From contig NZ_CP019402.1 of assembly GCF_002024505.1 (NCBI RefSeq), positions 3,162,001-3,226,000 on the forward strand: 64,000 nucleotides of DNA, given 5' to 3'. Origin of the DNA: Plantibacter flavus. GTDB taxonomy: Bacteria; Actinomycetota; Actinomycetes; Actinomycetales; Microbacteriaceae. The number at the start of each line of letters is the position of its first letter. The stretch's first letter is position 1. Of this stretch, positions 54,619 through 64,000 are shown piece after piece. The translations under genes were made by a program, and so were the position numbers. The notes below the pieces were generated by a model. It was not told the DNA's origin and did no database searches. It saw only the letters and a program-made list of their open reading frames with translations.

Positions 54619-55566
54619 ATGCCCCGCAAGATCATCCTCGACTGCGACCCAGGCCACGACGACGCGATCGCCATCCTCCTGGCACACGGCAACCCCGAGA
54701 TCGAGCTGCTCGCCGTCACGACCGTCGTCGGCAACCAGACGCTCCCGAAGGTCACCCGGAACGCCCTCGCCGTCGCCCGCATCGCCGGGATCACCGACGT
54801 GCCGTTCGCCGCCGGTGCCGACCGCCCGCTCGTGCGCCCGCTCGAGAACGCGCCGGACATCCACGGCGAATCGGGCATGGACGGCCCCGTCCTCCCCGAA
54901 CCGGCGATCGCCCTCGACGACCGGCACGCCATCGACCTCATCATCGACCTCGTCATGTCGCACGAACCGGGCGAGATCACCCTCGTCCCGACCGGCGGCC
55001 TGACGAACATCGCCCTCGCAGCCCGCAAGGAGCCGCGCATCGTGGAGCGGGTCAAGGAGGTCGTCCTCATGGGCGGCGGCTACCACGTCGGCAACTGGTC
55101 GGCGGTGGCCGAGTTCAACATCAAGATCGACCCCGAGGCCGCGCACATCGTCTTCAACGAGAGCTGGCCCGTCGTCATGGTCGGCCTCGACCTCACGCAC
55201 CAGGCCCTCGCCACCCCGGAGGTCGTCGAGCGGATCGCCGCGATCGGCACCGGCCCGGCACGCTTCGTCGAGGAGCTGCTCGAGTTCTTCGGCACCACCT
55301 ACAAAGACGCGCAGGGCTTCGACAGCCCGCCCGTGCACGACCCGTGCGCCGTCGCCTACGTGATCGACCCGACGATCGTGCGGACCGTCAAGGTACCGAT
55401 CGACATCGAACTCACGGGCACGCTCACCCTCGGCATGACGGTCGCCGACTTCCGCAGCCCGGCTCCGGACGACTGCAGCACCTGGGCCGCGACCGAGCTC
55501 GACCACGCACGCTTCTGGGGCCTCGTCACCGACGCCCTCGAGAACATCGGGGAGATCGAGCTGTGA
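54619..55566 (+). CDS. Nucleoside hydrolase (IunH/RihB family)
   Basis: The protein has 315 residues; the ATG at 54619 has GGAG four bases upstream (a closer ATG at 54607 is less likely). The Ca-binding Asp cluster KIILDCDPGHDDAIAILLA opens the protein, and the C-terminal HDPCAVAYV segment holds the second metal ligand. It splits ribonucleosides into base and ribose in the cytoplasm. Ribokinase downstream then phosphorylates the ribose, which fits the operon. Confidence 0.95.
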   Translation: MPRKIILDCDPGHDDAIAILLAHGNPEIELLAVTTVVGNQTLPKVTRNALAVARIAGITDVPFAAGADRPLVRPLENAPDIHGESGMDGPVLPEPAIALDDRHAIDLIIDLVMSHEPGEITLVPTGGLTNIALAARKEPRIVERVKEVVLMGGGYHVGNWSAVAEFNIKIDPEAAHIVFNESWPVVMVGLDLTHQALATPEVVERIAAIGTGPARFVEELLEFFGTTYKDAQGFDSPPVHDPCAVAYVIDPTIVRTVKVPIDIELTGTLTLGMTVADFRSPAPDDCSTWAATELDHARFWGLVTDALENIGEIEL

Positions 55567-56999
55567 GCGACCTCCTGAACTCCACGAAGCCCGCCGTCCG
55601 CGTCGGTGCCCTCATGACGGCGTTGCTCGCCGCCTGCGTCGCGTTCCAGTTGAACGCCAGCATGCTGAGCCCCGCGCTCGTCAGCATGGCGCGCGAATTG
55701 CAGACCGATGACGCCACCATCGGCCTCTCGCAGACCATGTTCTTCACCACGGCGGCGTTGTTCTCGGTCTTCCTCCCCCGCCTCAGCGACATCGTCGGCC
55801 GGAAGCGCGTCCTGACGGGCATGCTCGTCATCATGCTCGTCGGCACCGTCGTCGCGGCCCTCGCCGTGAACGTCGAGATGCTGTTCGTCGGCCGCATCAT
55901 CCAGGGCGTGTCCGGACCGGTCGTGCCCATCACCCTGCTCATGCTGCGCGCCGAGGTCACCGACCCGAAGCGGTACGGCGCCATGATGGGCCTCATCACC
56001 GCAGTCAACGGCGGCATCGCCGGGATCGACGCTCTCGCCGGCGGATGGCTCGTCACGAACCACGGCTTCCGATCCGTCTTCTGGACCATGGCCGTCGTCG
56101 CAGCCGTCGCGATCGTGTTCGTCGTCCTGTGGGCCGCGAACTCGCAGCCCTCGAAGGGCACGAGGATGGACTGGTGGGGCGTGCTCCCGCTCGTCGTGTC
56201 GATCGCCGCACTGCTCACCGCGTTCAACGAGGCCGGCAAGCTCGCGGCGGCGAACTGGTTGCTCGTCGGCGGGTTCATCGTCGTCGCCCTCGTCGCATTC
56301 GCGATCTTCTGGACCGTCGAGAACCGCGTCGCCGAGCCACTGGTCGCCACGAAGTACCTCCGCCAGCGCAGCACCTGGGCACTCCTGCTCACGACGCTGC
56401 TCACGATGACCGGGGTCTTCGCCGTCGCCAACGGCCTCGTCACCTCGATCGCCCAGAACGCCGACGCGGGCTTCAGCATGGAGGCCGACCTCGCCTCGCT
56501 CGCGTTCCTGACGCCGTACGCCCTCGTCGGCTGGCTCGTCGGCCCGTTCGCCGGTCGTCTCGCGCCAACGCTCGGCTACCTGAACGTGCTCCGCATCGGT
56601 CTCATCGGCAGCATCGTCTCGATCGTCATCATGGCGCTCGTCGGCGTGCACTCGCTCCCCGTCCTCATCGCGACGACCGTCCTCATCGGTGCGACCTACG
56701 CGGGCATCGGCAACATCATGCTCAACGGGCTCGGCATCGTCCTGTCGCCGAAGGAGAACCCGGGCTTCCTGCCCGGCCTGAACGCGGGCGCCTTCAACCT
56801 GGGCGCCGGCCTCAGCTTCGTCGTCCTCCCCGCCGTCCAGATCGCCGTCGCACCCGCCGGAGGGACGTCGACGGCCGGGTACACGAGTGCCATGCTGGTC
56901 GGCGCGGGCATCACCGCGGTCGCCCTCCTGGTGTCGTTCCTCATCCCGAAGCCCGCCGGCGCCGAGGTCCGTCCGGCCGAGACCGCCTCGGCAGCCTAG
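55563..56999 (+). CDS. MFS transporter, probably nucleoside uptake
   Basis: The protein has 478 residues from a GTG overlapping the previous stop (GTGA). About 14 hydrophobic helices and the MFS loop motif RLSDIVGRKRVLTG near residue 78 are visible, of the DHA2-like (drug:H+ antiporter) size class. Between a nucleoside hydrolase and ribokinase it more likely imports nucleosides than exports drugs, but the substrate is inferred from context. Confidence 0.85.
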   Translation: MSDLLNSTKPAVRVGALMTALLAACVAFQLNASMLSPALVSMARELQTDDATIGLSQTMFFTTAALFSVFLPRLSDIVGRKRVLTGMLVIMLVGTVVAALAVNVEMLFVGRIIQGVSGPVVPITLLMLRAEVTDPKRYGAMMGLITAVNGGIAGIDALAGGWLVTNHGFRSVFWTMAVVAAVAIVFVVLWAANSQPSKGTRMDWWGVLPLVVSIAALLTAFNEAGKLAAANWLLVGGFIVVALVAFAIFWTVENRVAEPLVATKYLRQRSTWALLLTTLLTMTGVFAVANGLVTSIAQNADAGFSMEADLASLAFLTPYALVGWLVGPFAGRLAPTLGYLNVLRIGLIGSIVSIVIMALVGVHSLPVLIATTVLIGATYAGIGNIMLNGLGIVLSPKENPGFLPGLNAGAFNLGAGLSFVVLPAVQIAVAPAGGTSTAGYTSAMLVGAGITAVALLVSFLIPKPAGAEVRPAETASAA

Positions 57000-57009
57000 G
57001 AGGGTCACC

Positions 57010-57933
57010 ATGCAGAGTCCACGCATCGTCGTCGTCGGATCCTTGAACGCGGACCTCGTCGTCCGCACTGCACGCTTCCCGCAGCCCGGGGAGACGCTCA
57101 CGGGATCCGAACTCGCCGTCATCCCCGGCGGCAAGGGCGCCAACCAGGCGGTCGCCGCAGGCAGACTCGGCGGCGACGTCACCATGGTCGGCGCGGTCGG
57201 CGACGACGCGCACGGGTCGCTCCTGCTCGAGTCGCTCTCGAGCTCGGGAGTGGACGTCACCCGGATCGCCCGACGTGACGACGTCGCGACCGGCACCGCG
57301 GTCATCACCGTCGACGACGCCGGGGAGAACACGATCATCGTGTCGCCCGGGGCGAACGGCACCCTCACGCCCGACCGGATGGGCGAGGCGTGGACGGCGC
57401 TCGACGGTGCCGGCGTCGTCTGCCTGTGCCTCGAGGTACCCATCGACACCGTGCTCGAGACGGCCCGGAGGGGCGCTGCGGCCGGCGCGCTCGTACTCCT
57501 CAACCTCTCCCCCTACGGTCCGGTGCCGGAGGAGCTCCTCCAGGCGACCGGCGTCCTCCTCGTGAACGAGCACGAGGCCGCCGATCTCGCCGGGGTCGAC
57601 CCGGAGGGGGCCGGGTGGGAGGCGACCGCCACGGCACTGCGCAGCCACGGCATCCGACGAGCCGTCGTCACGACCGGGGCCGCGGGCAGTGTCGTGATCG
57701 ACGGCGAGGCCGACCCGACGTCGGTTCCGTCGCCGACGGTGGACGCCGTCGACACCACCGGCTGTGGCGACGCGTTCATGGGTGCTCTCGCGCTGCGACT
57801 CGCTGCCGGCGACGAGCTCGTCGACGCGGCTCGATTCGCCTCGACCGTCGGCAGCTACGCGGCGACCGGCGCCGGCGCCCAGGCGTCGTACCCCGATCAG
57901 GAACAGCTCGCGGCGTTTCTCGAGCAGCGATGA
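57010..57933 (+). CDS. rbsK: Ribokinase, PfkB family
   Basis: The protein has 307 residues; AGGAGGG precedes the ATG. The PfkB start VVGSLNADLVVRTARFPQPGETLTG, the IPGGKGANQAVAAGRLGG motif and the catalytic signature DTTGCGDAFMGALA (with Asp as base) identify ribokinase. It phosphorylates ribose released by the hydrolase to ribose 5-phosphate. A strong hairpin ends the operon. Confidence 0.95.
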   Translation: MQSPRIVVVGSLNADLVVRTARFPQPGETLTGSELAVIPGGKGANQAVAAGRLGGDVTMVGAVGDDAHGSLLLESLSSSGVDVTRIARRDDVATGTAVITVDDAGENTIIVSPGANGTLTPDRMGEAWTALDGAGVVCLCLEVPIDTVLETARRGAAAGALVLLNLSPYGPVPEELLQATGVLLVNEHEAADLAGVDPEGAGWEATATALRSHGIRRAVVTTGAAGSVVIDGEADPTSVPSPTVDAVDTTGCGDAFMGALALRLAAGDELVDAARFASTVGSYAATGAGAQASYPDQEQLAAFLEQR

Positions 57934-57973
57934 GACACGGGGTCCCGCGTAAACCGACGCGGGACCCCGTGTC
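57934..57973. terminator. Strong terminator hairpin, shared by convergent genes
   Basis: Perfect 16-bp arms (GACACGGGGTCCCGCG and its complement) flank an 8-nt loop. It begins at the rbsK stop and lies before the convergent membrane-protein gene, so it can serve both directions. Confidence 0.9.
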
Positions 57974-57976
57974 GCG

Positions 57977-58774
57977 TCAGCCGGCGGCGATCACCCAGAG
58001 GTAGAGCACCGCAGCAGCAGCGATCGCCCAGCTCGTGAAGCTGCCGACGAGGAACTCCTCCGCCTTGCCGCCGACCCCGCGATCCTCGGAGATCTCCGGG
58101 AAGCGCACGATGCCTTTCGCCGCGACGAGGGCGGCGATCACCATGCCGGTGCCGCTCAGCGCGAGGACGACGATGAAGACGCGTTCGAGCGGGCCGATGA
58201 GTCGGCCGCCGAGCAGCTGTGTCGTCGGACGCCGCGGCGTGGCGCTCTGCTCGACGCTCCCCAACTCGCGTCCGCGGATCATGACCGTCCAGGCGGAGGC
58301 GGGTGCCGCGGTCGGTTGCGGCTCGTCGTCCTCACGCGCGCGGCGCAGCGACGCCCGCACGATGAGGTTGCTGCTCCGCGTGAGGAAGACGAGCGTCGAC
58401 CCGGCTGCGACGGCGAGAACCAGGGGCACCTCCTGCAGCACGCCGAGGTCGAAGCCCGCGTAGACCTGTGCAGCGGGGCTGTCGGCGGTCCCGCCCGCCC
58501 CGAACACGAGCGTGGAGACGACGACGAGGAGACCGAGCAGGAGCACGGGCCAGAACCCGCGCGGTCGTGACGCGTCCGAGGACGGCATGGCCATGATCCA
58601 TCCGAGGGCGACGAGGCCGGTCAGCGTCGGCCACCACCAGTCGAGCCCGAGGCCCAGCACGGCGAACAGCCAGACCACCACCAGCCCGATCACCGGGGAC
58701 CAGCGCGGGCCGCGGGCCACACCTCGACAGAGGTCGGCGACCCCGATCATGAGCAGCAGGACGGCCGTGATCAT
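57977..58774 (-). CDS. Multi-helix membrane protein, SatD partner
   Basis: The protein has 265 residues; the ATG at 58774 overlaps the satD stop (ATGA). There are about seven hydrophobic helices (VIGLVVVWLFAVLGLGLDWW; FWPVLLLGLLVVVSTLVFG; VFIVVLALSGTGMVIAALVA). A longer upstream frame exists but overlaps satD. No family is recognised. Coupling to the SatD-like gene suggests a joint membrane-linked function. Confidence 0.75.
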   Translation of the reverse strand: MITAVLLLMIGVADLCRGVARGPRWSPVIGLVVVWLFAVLGLGLDWWWPTLTGLVALGWIMAMPSSDASRPRGFWPVLLLGLLVVVSTLVFGAGGTADSPAAQVYAGFDLGVLQEVPLVLAVAAGSTLVFLTRSSNLIVRASLRRAREDDEPQPTAAPASAWTVMIRGRELGSVEQSATPRRPTTQLLGGRLIGPLERVFIVVLALSGTGMVIAALVAAKGIVRFPEISEDRGVGGKAEEFLVGSFTSWAIAAAAVLYLWVIAAG

Positions 58775-59415
58775 CGGGCCGGCGATCCGGCGAGCAGGTC
58801 GAGGGCCGAGACGAGCGCGGCACCGCCCGATCGTTGCAGGTTCTGCGACACCGCGGACTGCGAGATGCCGGCTTCGGCAGCCATCGACTCCTGCGATCGG
58901 CCGAGGAGCGCGCCCGCGGCGAGCTGTCGCTGTCGGGGGTTCCGCATCTGATCGATCGTGTGGTCGCGCAGGGTGAGGAGTGCGTTCACGATGGCGTCTC
59001 CGTCCTGGGGCGCTTCGCCCTCGAACCACGATCGCAGGTACGGCTGACGTTTGTCCTCTCGCCGATGCGCCTCGTCGATGGCGGCTCGGGCCCGCCACCA
59101 GGCGGAACCGTCCTGAATGCGGGCCTCCTGCCCGGCGTCGATGTCCGTGACCTCGCCCCAGCCGAGGCCGAACCGGCAATCGACCTCCGCGGGGAACAGC
59201 AGTCGCGCGAGGGTGGTGGCTCGCAGTGCGGTCGCGACGTCCGCGTACACGACCTGGAACTCGTCGCCGACCGTGGGACGCAGCGGCTGCTCGGCGGGCC
59301 AGGTGGCCTCCACCTGCAGGAAGACGTTCTGGATCGCGCGCTGAGCTCGGGTGCGATCGTCGAGACGGCGGGAACCGACGATGTCGACGACGACGGCCAG
59401 GAGGAGATCGGTCAT
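58771..59415 (-). CDS. SatD-family protein with C-terminal helix-turn-helix
   Basis: The protein has 214 residues. The N-terminal part (AVVVDIVGSRRLDDR ... PTVGDEFQVVYADVATALRA) matches the SatD family and recalls the GDEF-type active region of nucleotide cyclases, though the catalytic role is not known. The C terminus (RQRQLAAGALLGRSQESMAAEAGISQSAVSQNLQRSG) is a helix-turn-helix. In Streptococcus SatD belongs to an acid-tolerance locus. Here it is coupled to a membrane protein. Confidence 0.8.
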   Translation of the reverse strand: MTDLLLAVVVDIVGSRRLDDRTRAQRAIQNVFLQVEATWPAEQPLRPTVGDEFQVVYADVATALRATTLARLLFPAEVDCRFGLGWGEVTDIDAGQEARIQDGSAWWRARAAIDEAHRREDKRQPYLRSWFEGEAPQDGDAIVNALLTLRDHTIDQMRNPRQRQLAAGALLGRSQESMAAEAGISQSAVSQNLQRSGGAALVSALDLLAGSPAR

Positions 59416-59507
59416 CTCAGAAGCATAGAGCTGATAGTGGCAGAACTATAAGCAATAATCGAATACTCGCCGGTAGCCACCTGCAGCCGGCGCCGGAGAC
59501 AGAAGAA

Positions 59508-59539
59508 GGCGGCACCCATTGGGGGGAATGGGTGCCGCC
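59508..59539. repeat. Strong hairpin in divergent region
   Basis: The arms GGCGGCACCCATT and AATGGGTGCCGCC are perfect 13-bp partners around a G6 loop. No known gene ends here, so a terminator of a small transcript or a leader structure is possible. Confidence 0.8.
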
Positions 59540-59564
59540 TCTACAGTGCCGGATTGGGGGGAAT
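59518..59564. repeat. Direct repeat ATTGGGGGGAAT, two copies
   Basis: Two exact 12-bp copies begin at 59518 and 59553, spaced by 35 bp. The first overlaps the hairpin loop. They may be protein-binding sites for acs or satD control. Confidence 0.6.
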
Positions 59565-59826
59565 CGCTAGCACTGCATGCACGAATGTGTATTCGGCCGG
59601 GTCCAAGTGTACGCCAGTGAACGGGGAACACAAGCACTCAGACGACCCCAGATCGAGTGGTTTCCCTACCATGCCCAGATCATTCACAGACTGGGCCCGC
59701 GAATTTGTTCGGATGAGTGACAAATCCGCAACCGAGAACGCGCTACGCTCGTGCATGGCACGGACTCGACCCGCCTCGGCAGGTCGGGTCAGGAACGCGG
59801 ATTCGCAAGGGAGCGAGACACACACG

Positions 59827-61818
<1,992 letters not shown>

Positions 61819-61836
61819 GTCCGCGCAGCCCCGAAG

Positions 61837-61901
61837 CAGGAGATCCGCTCCGCAGCAGGAGGAACGTGGCTACGTTCTCCTGCTCCGGAGCGGATCTCCT
61901 G
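61837..61901. repeat. 65-bp palindromic repeat, copy 1
   Basis: Outer arms CAGGAGATCCGCTCCG and CGGAGCGGATCTCCTG (16 bp, perfect) enclose an inner AGCAGGAG/CTCCTGCT stem with one bulge. It lies after acs and before the DUF559 gene. Copy 2 at 62823-62887 differs at one base. Confidence 0.95.
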
Positions 61902-61988
61902 TGCTCCACAGGGCAGGCTCTCGGGCAGCTCATCCCCGTCTCCCCGGGGCGGCGGCCGTGGCCCTGCCCAGCCCGCGAGGCTGAGGTG

Positions 61989-62819
61989 ATGGACCTCAGC
62001 CCGTGGATAGACCGGCACGACGGGATCGTGCATCGTCTCGACGCGCTTGATGCCGGAGCGACCAGGCACGGCATCGAATGCGCGAAGCGATCAGGCTCGG
62101 TCCGAGTCGTCAGACGCAACTGGCTGGTGACCGAAGCGTGTGATCCCCAACTGCTCTTCGCGGCGACGCGCGGAGGACGATTGACGTGTCTGACGATCGC
62201 CGGTCGTCGCGGTTGGTGGAACCTCTCCGACGGACTCGTCCACCTCTCCGTCCCGTCGACGTCTGCCGCGACGATCGAATCAGGGCTACGGCTCCATTGG
62301 AGCGCGACCCCGGCACCAGTGTCCGCCCGCACGCTGGTGCAGCCACCGGTCAATGCACTCTTCCACATCGCCGAGTGCCAACCGTTCGAACGCGGACTCG
62401 TGGTCTTCGAGTCGGCTGTCCGCATCGGCGATGCCGACCTCGACCGGCTCAGACTCATGCCCACCCGTTCCCGCCGGTTCCGGAGGGTGATCGACCGCAC
62501 CAGCCACCTCTCCGACTCCGGCATCGAGTCGATACCTCGCATCCGTCTCGCGCGGATCGGGATTCACATGCGTCAGCAGGTCGTGGTCGACGGTCACCGT
62601 GTCGACGGTCTCGTCGGCGAGCGCCTTATCCTGCAATTCGATGGACACGCCCCGCACCAGGATGCATCACAGCGGAGCCGCGACCTCGCGCAGGATCGCC
62701 GCCTCGCGCTGTCCGGTCACACCGTCCTGCGGTTCAGTTACCAGCAGGTCATGCATGATTGGACACTCGTCGAGCGCGAGGTCTCAGACGCGATCGCGCA
62801 AGGCAGGCATCAGTGGTGA
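61989..62819 (+). CDS. DUF559-type (VSR-like nuclease fold) protein
   Basis: The protein has 276 residues from the ATG at 61989 (an earlier start at 61866 lies in the palindrome). The N-terminal 90 residues look like a winged-helix type found with this family (DRHDGIVHRLDALDAGATRHGI). The C-terminal DUF559 region (QVVVDGHRVDGLVGERLILQFDGH ... RDLAQDRRLALSGHTVLRFSYQQVMHD) fits the very-short-patch-repair nuclease fold. The usual Glu of the (I/V)E-DG motif is Gln here, which may abolish cleavage. The gene is bracketed by two 65-bp palindromes. Confidence 0.8.
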   Translation: MDLSPWIDRHDGIVHRLDALDAGATRHGIECAKRSGSVRVVRRNWLVTEACDPQLLFAATRGGRLTCLTIAGRRGWWNLSDGLVHLSVPSTSAATIESGLRLHWSATPAPVSARTLVQPPVNALFHIAECQPFERGLVVFESAVRIGDADLDRLRLMPTRSRRFRRVIDRTSHLSDSGIESIPRIRLARIGIHMRQQVVVDGHRVDGLVGERLILQFDGHAPHQDASQRSRDLAQDRRLALSGHTVLRFSYQQVMHDWTLVEREVSDAIAQGRHQW

Positions 62820-62822
62820 ACG

Positions 62823-62887
62823 CAGGAGATCCGCTCCGCAGCAGGAGGAACGTAGCTACGTTCTCCTGCTCCGGAGCGGATCTCCTG
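62823..62887. repeat. 65-bp palindromic repeat, copy 2
   Basis: It is identical to copy 1 (61837-61901) except one base (A for G in the centre). It lies between the convergent DUF559 and RidA genes, where it can serve as a bidirectional terminator. Confidence 0.95.
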
Positions 62888-62902
62888 TTGTGACGTCGCG
62901 CG

Positions 62903-63373
62903 CTACGCGAACTCGACGATGAGCTCCACCTCGACGGGCGAGTCGAGCGGGAGCACGGCGACGCCGACGGCAGAGCGGGCGTGCACGCCGAGGTCGCCGA
63001 AGATGTCGCCGAGCACCTCTGACGCACCGTTGATGACGCCGGGCTGGCCGGTGAACGCCGGGTCGGAGGCGACGAAGCCGACGACCTTCACGATGCGGGT
63101 GACGCGGTCGAGCGAACCGATCTGGCTCTCCACCGCGGCGAGCGCGTTGAGGGCGCACGTCCGGGCATAGGACTTGGCGTCGGTGGGCGAGACGAGTCCG
63201 TCGCCCTCACCGACCTTGCCGGTGGCGGGGAGCTTGCCGTCGGTCATGGGCAGCTGGCCCGAGGTGAAGACGTGCTCACCGGAGACCACCGCGGGGATGT
63301 AGGCCGCGACGGGCGGGACGACGGTGGGCAGGGTGATACCGAGCTCGGCGAGTCGGTCGGCGATCTGGGACAT
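62903..63373 (-). CDS. RidA family protein (2-iminobutanoate/2-iminopropanoate deaminase-like)
   Basis: The protein has 156 residues; the ATG at 63373 has GGAGGAA upstream. It belongs to the YjgF/RidA fold, variant with VVSGEHVFTSGQLPMTDGKLP, NALAAVESQIGSLDRVTRIVKVVGFV, NGASEVLGDIFGDLGVHARSAVGVAVLPLDSPVEVELIVEF. The closing segment with Arg and Glu is the family active-site region. Such proteins remove reactive enamine/imine intermediates. It pairs with the DUF4177 gene, 23 bases upstream. Confidence 0.92.
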   Translation of the reverse strand: MSQIADRLAELGITLPTVVPPVAAYIPAVVSGEHVFTSGQLPMTDGKLPATGKVGEGDGLVSPTDAKSYARTCALNALAAVESQIGSLDRVTRIVKVVGFVASDPAFTGQPGVINGASEVLGDIFGDLGVHARSAVGVAVLPLDSPVEVELIVEFA

Positions 63374-63396
63374 GGGGGTTCCTCCGGGGCGTCGGG

Positions 63397-63552
63397 TCAG
63401 TCGGCGATGGGGCGCTTGAGGTAGGCGACGAGCCCACCCTCCGGACCGGTGACGACCTGGACGAGCTCCCAACCCTCCCCGCCCCAGTTGTTCAGGATGG
63501 CTGCCGTGTTGTGGATCATCAGCGGCGTGGTGAGGTACTCCCAGCGGGTCAT
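63397..63552 (-). CDS. DUF4177 family small protein
   Basis: The protein has 51 residues; the ATG at 63552 has GAGGAG upstream. The family pattern TRWEYLTTPL ... NNWGGEGWELVQVVTG ... AYLKRP is clear. The function is unknown. It lies upstream of and probably with ridA. Confidence 0.88.
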   Translation of the reverse strand: MTRWEYLTTPLMIHNTAAILNNWGGEGWELVQVVTGPEGGLVAYLKRPIAD

Positions 63553-63660
63553 GTCTCTCCTCGATCGGGCGCTCCGCACGGAGAGGCGGAGGCGCAGGGG
63601 ATGGTCATGGCGGGCCCCAAGTGAAGCTCGCTCACAGTTTCCCCGCTTACCTTCGATCCT

Positions 63661-64000
63661 ATGCCTGAACCACGTACCCCCGCGAAGACGGTCGCGCAGA
63701 GCGTCCTCGGCTTCGTCGGCTTGAGCGTCGCCGCCGGTGTGCTCGCCACCGCCGCGGTCACCCCTGCCATCGCGATGACCGGTCTCGCCACCTCCACGGG
63801 CATCTCCGTCTTCGACGGCCTCCCCGACTACCTCCAGCTCGACTCACTCGCCCAGAAGTCGAGCATCTACGCCAAGGACTCCGCCGGCAACCCGGTGCTC
63901 CTCGCCTCCTTCTACGACCAGAACCGGATCGAGGACAGCTGGGACCAGATCTCCCAGTTCGCGAAGGACGCCGCGGTCTCGGCCGAGGACCCCCGCTTCT
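63661..64000 (+). CDS. Class A penicillin-binding protein, partial (3' end outside window)
   Basis: The first 113 residues are present. After a short cytoplasmic tail and a membrane helix (VLGFVGLSVAAGVLATAAVTPAIA) the sequence reads LASFYDQNR ... KDAAVSAEDPRF, the start of the GT51 glycosyltransferase motif (AEDxRF). It would polymerise and cross-link peptidoglycan. It is divergent from the DUF4177 gene. Confidence 0.85.
   Translation, partial: MPEPRTPAKTVAQSVLGFVGLSVAAGVLATAAVTPAIAMTGLATSTGISVFDGLPDYLQLDSLAQKSSIYAKDSAGNPVLLASFYDQNRIEDSWDQISQFAKDAAVSAEDPRF

Larger units (their letters stand above)
59416..59826. other. Divergent intergenic region (satD-like / acs) with hairpin and direct repeat
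   Basis: These 411 bases should hold the promoters of both genes. They contain a strong hairpin (59508-59539) and two copies of a 12-bp repeat (59518-59529 and 59553-59564). No supported gene is present; a minus frame at 59541-59756 lacks a ribosome site. Confidence 0.55.

Noticed and set aside
53389..55506. 705-residue minus-strand frame upstream of the LacI gene
   Set aside because: It runs antisense through the nucleoside hydrolase gene; the LacI domain starts after the GTG at 54468.

Overview
The window is high-GC actinobacterial DNA. Gene order and protein content (topA-tmk-holB next to tRNA-Thr, a tad pilus locus with a DUF4244 Flp-like protein, acs/RidA/DUF4177 beside a class A penicillin-binding protein, DtxR/IdeR-type iron boxes) suggest the family Microbacteriaceae. 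The genus cannot be fixed from the sequence alone. Many genes start with GTG or TTG, and neighbouring genes often overlap as ATGA or GTGA.

Region 1 (1-10.6 kb, mostly minus strand) is an export and surface locus. It has a partial two-component pair, two Sec-exported proteins of unknown function, and a six-gene operon. That operon ends in a SipW-like signal peptidase (catalytic Ser/His). Upstream of it are four exported proteins whose signal peptides all end in an Ala-(Ala/Gly)-Phe-x-(Asp/Glu)-like junction, including an RCC1-repeat protein, plus a small membrane protein. It looks like a dedicated peptidase with its own substrates, comparable in outline to the Bacillus SipW/TasA system.

Region 2 (11.3-15.7 kb) is an iron-siderophore ABC importer behind a weak iron box, with a convergent GbsR/MarR-like regulator. 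Region 3 (16.6-21.1 kb) is a beta-glucoside PTS operon (EIIBCA, GH1 phospho-beta-glucosidase, BglG antiterminator) with a leader terminator and a RAT-like site. Region 4 (21.3-36.8 kb) is an iron-regulated, probably haem-acquisition, surface island. It contains a HmuTUV-like ABC transporter and four large or medium surface proteins carrying HtaA-like domains and/or a shared Cys/AHG domain, with IdeR-type boxes in front of each transcription unit.

Region 5 (36.9-41.6 kb) has an NAD(P)-binding protein coupled to a membrane protein, then a small integrative element (HTH protein, membrane protein, excisionase, tyrosine integrase) ending beside a tRNA-Thr gene. Region 6 (41.6-53.3 kb) is core chromosome: TetR regulator, secreted hydrolase, holB, tmk, topA, then a tad pilus locus interrupted by a PadR/HAAS pair. 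Region 7 (53.4-57.9 kb) is a LacI-controlled nucleoside salvage operon (nucleoside hydrolase, MFS transporter, ribokinase) with two visible operators. Region 8 (58-64 kb) holds a SatD-like protein with a membrane partner, acetyl-CoA synthetase, a DUF559 protein between two near-identical 65-bp palindromes, RidA, DUF4177 and the start of a penicillin-binding protein.
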